From assembly GCA_001403775.1 (NCBI GenBank), contig CYUG01000014.1:1-38232 (forward strand): a stretch of 38,232 nucleotides of DNA. Direction: 5' to 3'. Shown here piece by piece: positions 35,792-38,232 of the stretch. The notes under the pieces are model-generated. The model did no database searches. It was not told where the DNA came from and saw only the letters and a list, made by a program, of their open reading frames with translations. The stretch is from Dermabacter indicis. GTDB taxonomy: Bacteria > Actinomycetota > Actinomycetes > Actinomycetales > Dermabacteraceae. The position numbers were made by a program, and so were the translations under genes. Positions within the stretch are counted from its first letter, which is position 1, and every line of letters starts with the position of its first letter.

Positions 35792-36895
35792 CTATCGGAT
35801 AGTCGGGGCCTCGGGCGAGGAGACGTCAATGACCGCACCCGGCTGGCTGAGAAGCGCCTCGAGCACCTTGGCCTTGAGTTCGGAATCCTCGGCTCCACCC
35901 CACACGACCGTACGCGGGCCGGCTTCGGTTGCGATTTCGAGGGTGACGCTCGAGGGGGAACTCGCGGTCGCTTTCGTGAGTGCTGCGCGTAGATTCGGCG
36001 GGAGTACCCGCGTGATCTCAAGGAGCGACGATTCGGTCGCCTCGACGTTCGCCGCCGTGGGTTCGACCACGAGATGCGGGAGGCTTGTGGGATTTGCGGC
36101 CTTCGCGGGGAGCACCTGTCCCGTGCCGTCCACGATCGCCGTTCCTCCGCGTGATTCGAGCTGCGCGATCGCGGTGCGCTCGGTCACAACCACACGAATC
36201 GTGCTCGGCCACTGACGCGTCGCCGTCGCCGATTTCACGCCAGGCACAGCGGAGAGGTCATCCTCGAGAGCACCGAGGTCGGCGAAGGCAAGCGCTTGGC
36301 CTTTGCTCGCGCTTGCGACCTGCTCGAGTTCGGTCACGTCCACATACGAGGCTCCCGCGAGCCGCACGTCAGAGACCTTGAGCTGCGGGAGGAAGGCAAG
36401 GGCAAGCACCGCGAGCACGACGAGCGCGAAGAAAAATCCAACGGTGATCGGAAGCCAGCGTCGGCCCTTTTGCCACGGCTTTTTCCGGACCCGGTTCGCG
36501 AATCGCTCCCCCGCGTGCACGACGGGCCCCTTGTCCGAGGACACCGATCCTTTTGCTTTGCCAGGCTTCATCGATGTCGTGGCCTTCGGCGATGTCGCTG
36601 ATGGTGCTGTCGATGCAGGCTTCGCGGGTCGTGGCGCCTTATCAGGCCCCGCGTGCGACTGGCGCGCCTCAGGCTTTGCAGTCTCGGTCGCCTTTGCAGG
36701 TTCAGCGCTACCTTTGGAGGGGGCCTTCACCTTCCGACGGTTGCCGAGCGTGCGTTGCGGCCGCAACTGTTCATCGCGCTTCTCGCCAATCGCCCGGTTG
36801 GTGTTCTCCGCTCGCTTCGACTCACTGACGTGCGCAGGCGTCGCCCCTGGTCGTTTCGGCCGCACGGGTCGCTGCGGGCGCTTTGGGGCGCTCAT
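35792..36895 (-). CDS. ftsQ: Cell division protein FtsQ
   Basis: A bitopic divisome protein linking early and late division components. A long basic Lys/Ala/Pro-rich cytoplasmic region (1-147) precedes one membrane helix (about 148-170). The extracellular POTRA domain starts near 172 (LKVSDVRLAGASYVDVTELEQV), followed by the FtsQ beta domain (PSTIRVVVTERTAIAQLE and on). At 367 residues it is long because of the tail. The ATG overlaps the murC stop by four bases. The unusual composition of the tail is common in high-GC actinobacteria. Confidence 0.92.
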   Translation of the reverse strand: MSAPKRPQRPVRPKRPGATPAHVSESKRAENTNRAIGEKRDEQLRPQRTLGNRRKVKAPSKGSAEPAKATETAKPEARQSHAGPDKAPRPAKPASTAPSATSPKATTSMKPGKAKGSVSSDKGPVVHAGERFANRVRKKPWQKGRRWLPITVGFFFALVVLAVLALAFLPQLKVSDVRLAGASYVDVTELEQVASASKGQALAFADLGALEDDLSAVPGVKSATATRQWPSTIRVVVTERTAIAQLESRGGTAIVDGTGQVLPAKAANPTSLPHLVVEPTAANVEATESSLLEITRVLPPNLRAALTKATASSPSSVTLEIATEAGPRTVVWGGAEDSELKAKVLEALLSQPGAVIDVSSPEAPTIR

Positions 36896-38232
36896 GCGCC
36901 CCTCGTCTCGAGCGCCTCGAGCACACGCGGGGTAACGTCCACAATGTCCCCCGCGCCCATCATGAGGATCACGCGCGCATCGCTCGCATGCGAAGCAAGG
37001 TAGTTCGGGACATCGGCAGCATCGAGCACATGGGCACCGTCGATATATGCGGCGACGTCCTCGCTGCGGATGCTCGAATCGAAGTCTTCACGCGCGGGAT
37101 AGATCGGGAGAAGGATCGTCTCGTCGGCGGCGCTGAGCGCCTCGGCGAACTCTCGTGTGAACGCCTTCGTGCGAGAGAACAGATGCGGCTGGAACACGGC
37201 TACGAGCTTTCCGCCCGCCGCACGTTCACGCCCCGCGGCAAGAGCAGCCGCTACCTCGCGAGGGTGATGCGCGTAATCGTCAATTACGGCCGTTCCGCGA
37301 ACTTCACCCGCCACCTGGAAGCGGCGATCGGCACCCGCAAACTCCGCGAGCCCTGCAAGCACACCCGCACGCGTAATACCAAGGATGTCGAGTGCAGCGA
37401 GCACACCGAGAGCGTTCAGGACATTATGGCGACCGGGAACACGCAGCGAAAGGTCGATGCTCTCTCCGCCCGGGGTCTCAACCTCGACATGGGCTCCGGC
37501 GGCACTCGAGTGGTCCGCGACGATGCGCCACGTCGATTCGGGGTGCTCGCCGTACAGCACGACGCGAATCCCCGCCTCGCGCGCATCGCGGGCAAAGTCG
37601 AGCGCACCGAGATCATCCGCACACGCCACAAGGGTGCCGTTCGTTTCCGTGAGGCGCGCCGCGAAAGCCGACAGCACCGCGCGGAGGTTCTCCTCGGTCC
37701 CGTGGAAGTCAAGATGATCGGCCTCGAAGTTGGTGAGCACAAGCACCGAAGCAGCAAAGGCCACGAAGGAACCGTCGGACTCATCCGCCTCCACGACCGC
37801 GTACTCCCCCGCACCCTGGCCTGCATTCGCGCCGAGCTGTGCAACCGCCGCGCCGACCGCCCATGCCGGTTCGGCCCCCGCCGCGCGCAGGGCAAGGGTC
37901 GCCATTGCGCTCGTTGTTGTCTTCCCGTGCGTCCCGGCGACGGCGACAAGGGCGTGCTCGCGCAGAAGTCCCGCGAGGCCCGCCGCCCTGTGGATCACGG
38001 GAATGGCGAGGTCGTGTGCACGGCGCACCTCGGGGTTGTCGGCGCGCACGGCCGTCGAAACGATGACGAGGTCCGTGCCCTCCTCAATGTTGGCGTTGTC
38101 GAAGCCGACCGTGATGCGCGCGCCGAGCTCCCGCAGTGGCGGGAGGAAGCGCCCCTCTTGCGACTCCGATCCCGTGACCTCGAATCCCGCTTCGAGGGCA
38201 AGCCGGGCAACGGCGCTCATACCCGCGCCGCC
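36892..38232 (-). CDS. murC: UDP-N-acetylmuramate--L-alanine ligase (5' end outside the window)
   Basis: Adds L-alanine to UDP-MurNAc, the first peptide step of peptidoglycan synthesis. The visible 446 codons begin inside the glycine-rich N-terminal loop: GGAGMSAVARLALEAGFEVTGSES, so the frame continues past 38232 and the Met at 38220 is not the start. The ATP-binding P-loop is GTHGKTTTSAMA. The central domain includes NFEADHLDFHG. The C-terminal ligase domain includes VIDDYAHHPREV and FQPHLFSRTKAF. It overlaps ftsQ by four bases. Confidence 0.96.
   Translation of the reverse strand, partial: GGAGMSAVARLALEAGFEVTGSESQEGRFLPPLRELGARITVGFDNANIEEGTDLVIVSTAVRADNPEVRRAHDLAIPVIHRAAGLAGLLREHALVAVAGTHGKTTTSAMATLALRAAGAEPAWAVGAAVAQLGANAGQGAGEYAVVEADESDGSFVAFAASVLVLTNFEADHLDFHGTEENLRAVLSAFAARLTETNGTLVACADDLGALDFARDAREAGIRVVLYGEHPESTWRIVADHSSAAGAHVEVETPGGESIDLSLRVPGRHNVLNALGVLAALDILGITRAGVLAGLAEFAGADRRFQVAGEVRGTAVIDDYAHHPREVAAALAAGRERAAGGKLVAVFQPHLFSRTKAFTREFAEALSAADETILLPIYPAREDFDSSIRSEDVAAYIDGAHVLDAADVPNYLASHASDARVILMMGAGDIVDVTPRVLEALETRGA

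Overview
The window is an ordinary-looking, gene-dense stretch of chromosome from a high-GC actinobacterium. The signs are a strong G/C third-position bias, many GTG starts, GTGA/ATGA stop-start overlaps, TANNNT -10 elements with apparent leaderless genes, a mycothiol-type formaldehyde dehydrogenase, a PriA-type HisA, an ArgR-ArgG-ArgH block and a DivIVA/SepF/YggT division cluster. The arrangement fits the order Micrococcales, possibly the Dermabacteraceae; the family-level placement is a guess. I find 35 protein genes (murC runs off the right edge). I see no tRNA gene, insertion sequence, prophage or CRISPR array.

Left edge (1-9069, minus strand). Positions 1-150 look like the 5' leader of a 16S-23S-5S rRNA operon that starts just outside the window, with two tandem promoters at 231-259 and 391-419. 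Behind them lie tyrS, argH, argG, argR, pheT and pheS. An overlapping pair of ARG-box-like palindromes precedes argR, so argRGH is probably an autoregulated operon.

Accessory middle (9306-15697). A mycothiol-dependent formaldehyde dehydrogenase and a metallo-beta-lactamase-fold hydrolase form a two-gene unit. Its perfect hairpin terminator lies inside the 3' end of a convergent PfkB sugar kinase gene. That kinase gene is divergent from a family-4 glycosidase gene. A CopD-CtaG fusion gene lies at the far end of an infC-rpmI-rplT-trmH unit that is preceded by a structured leader and begins with an AUC codon.

Iron and membrane transport (18129-23666). A siderophore ABC importer (lipoprotein, two permeases, ATPase) is preceded by a DtxR/IdeR-like iron box. 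It converges on an MFS transporter gene that ends a minus-strand unit: unknown protein, small membrane protein, PriA/HisA, SseB-like protein, MFS. This PriA has lost the tryptophan linked to TrpF activity, and the usual hisH neighbour is absent.

Replication, division and envelope (26264-38232). DUF3054 protein and dnaE, both with leaderless-type promoters, are followed by rluD, lspA and divIVA, a strong terminator, then yggT, sepF, pgeF, ftsZ, ftsQ and murC. The yggS gene usually found between pgeF and sepF is missing.

I did not find a convincing new multi-gene system. The best leads are the divergent PriA with its unknown neighbours, the infC leader, the terminator nested in a coding region, and the ARG operator.
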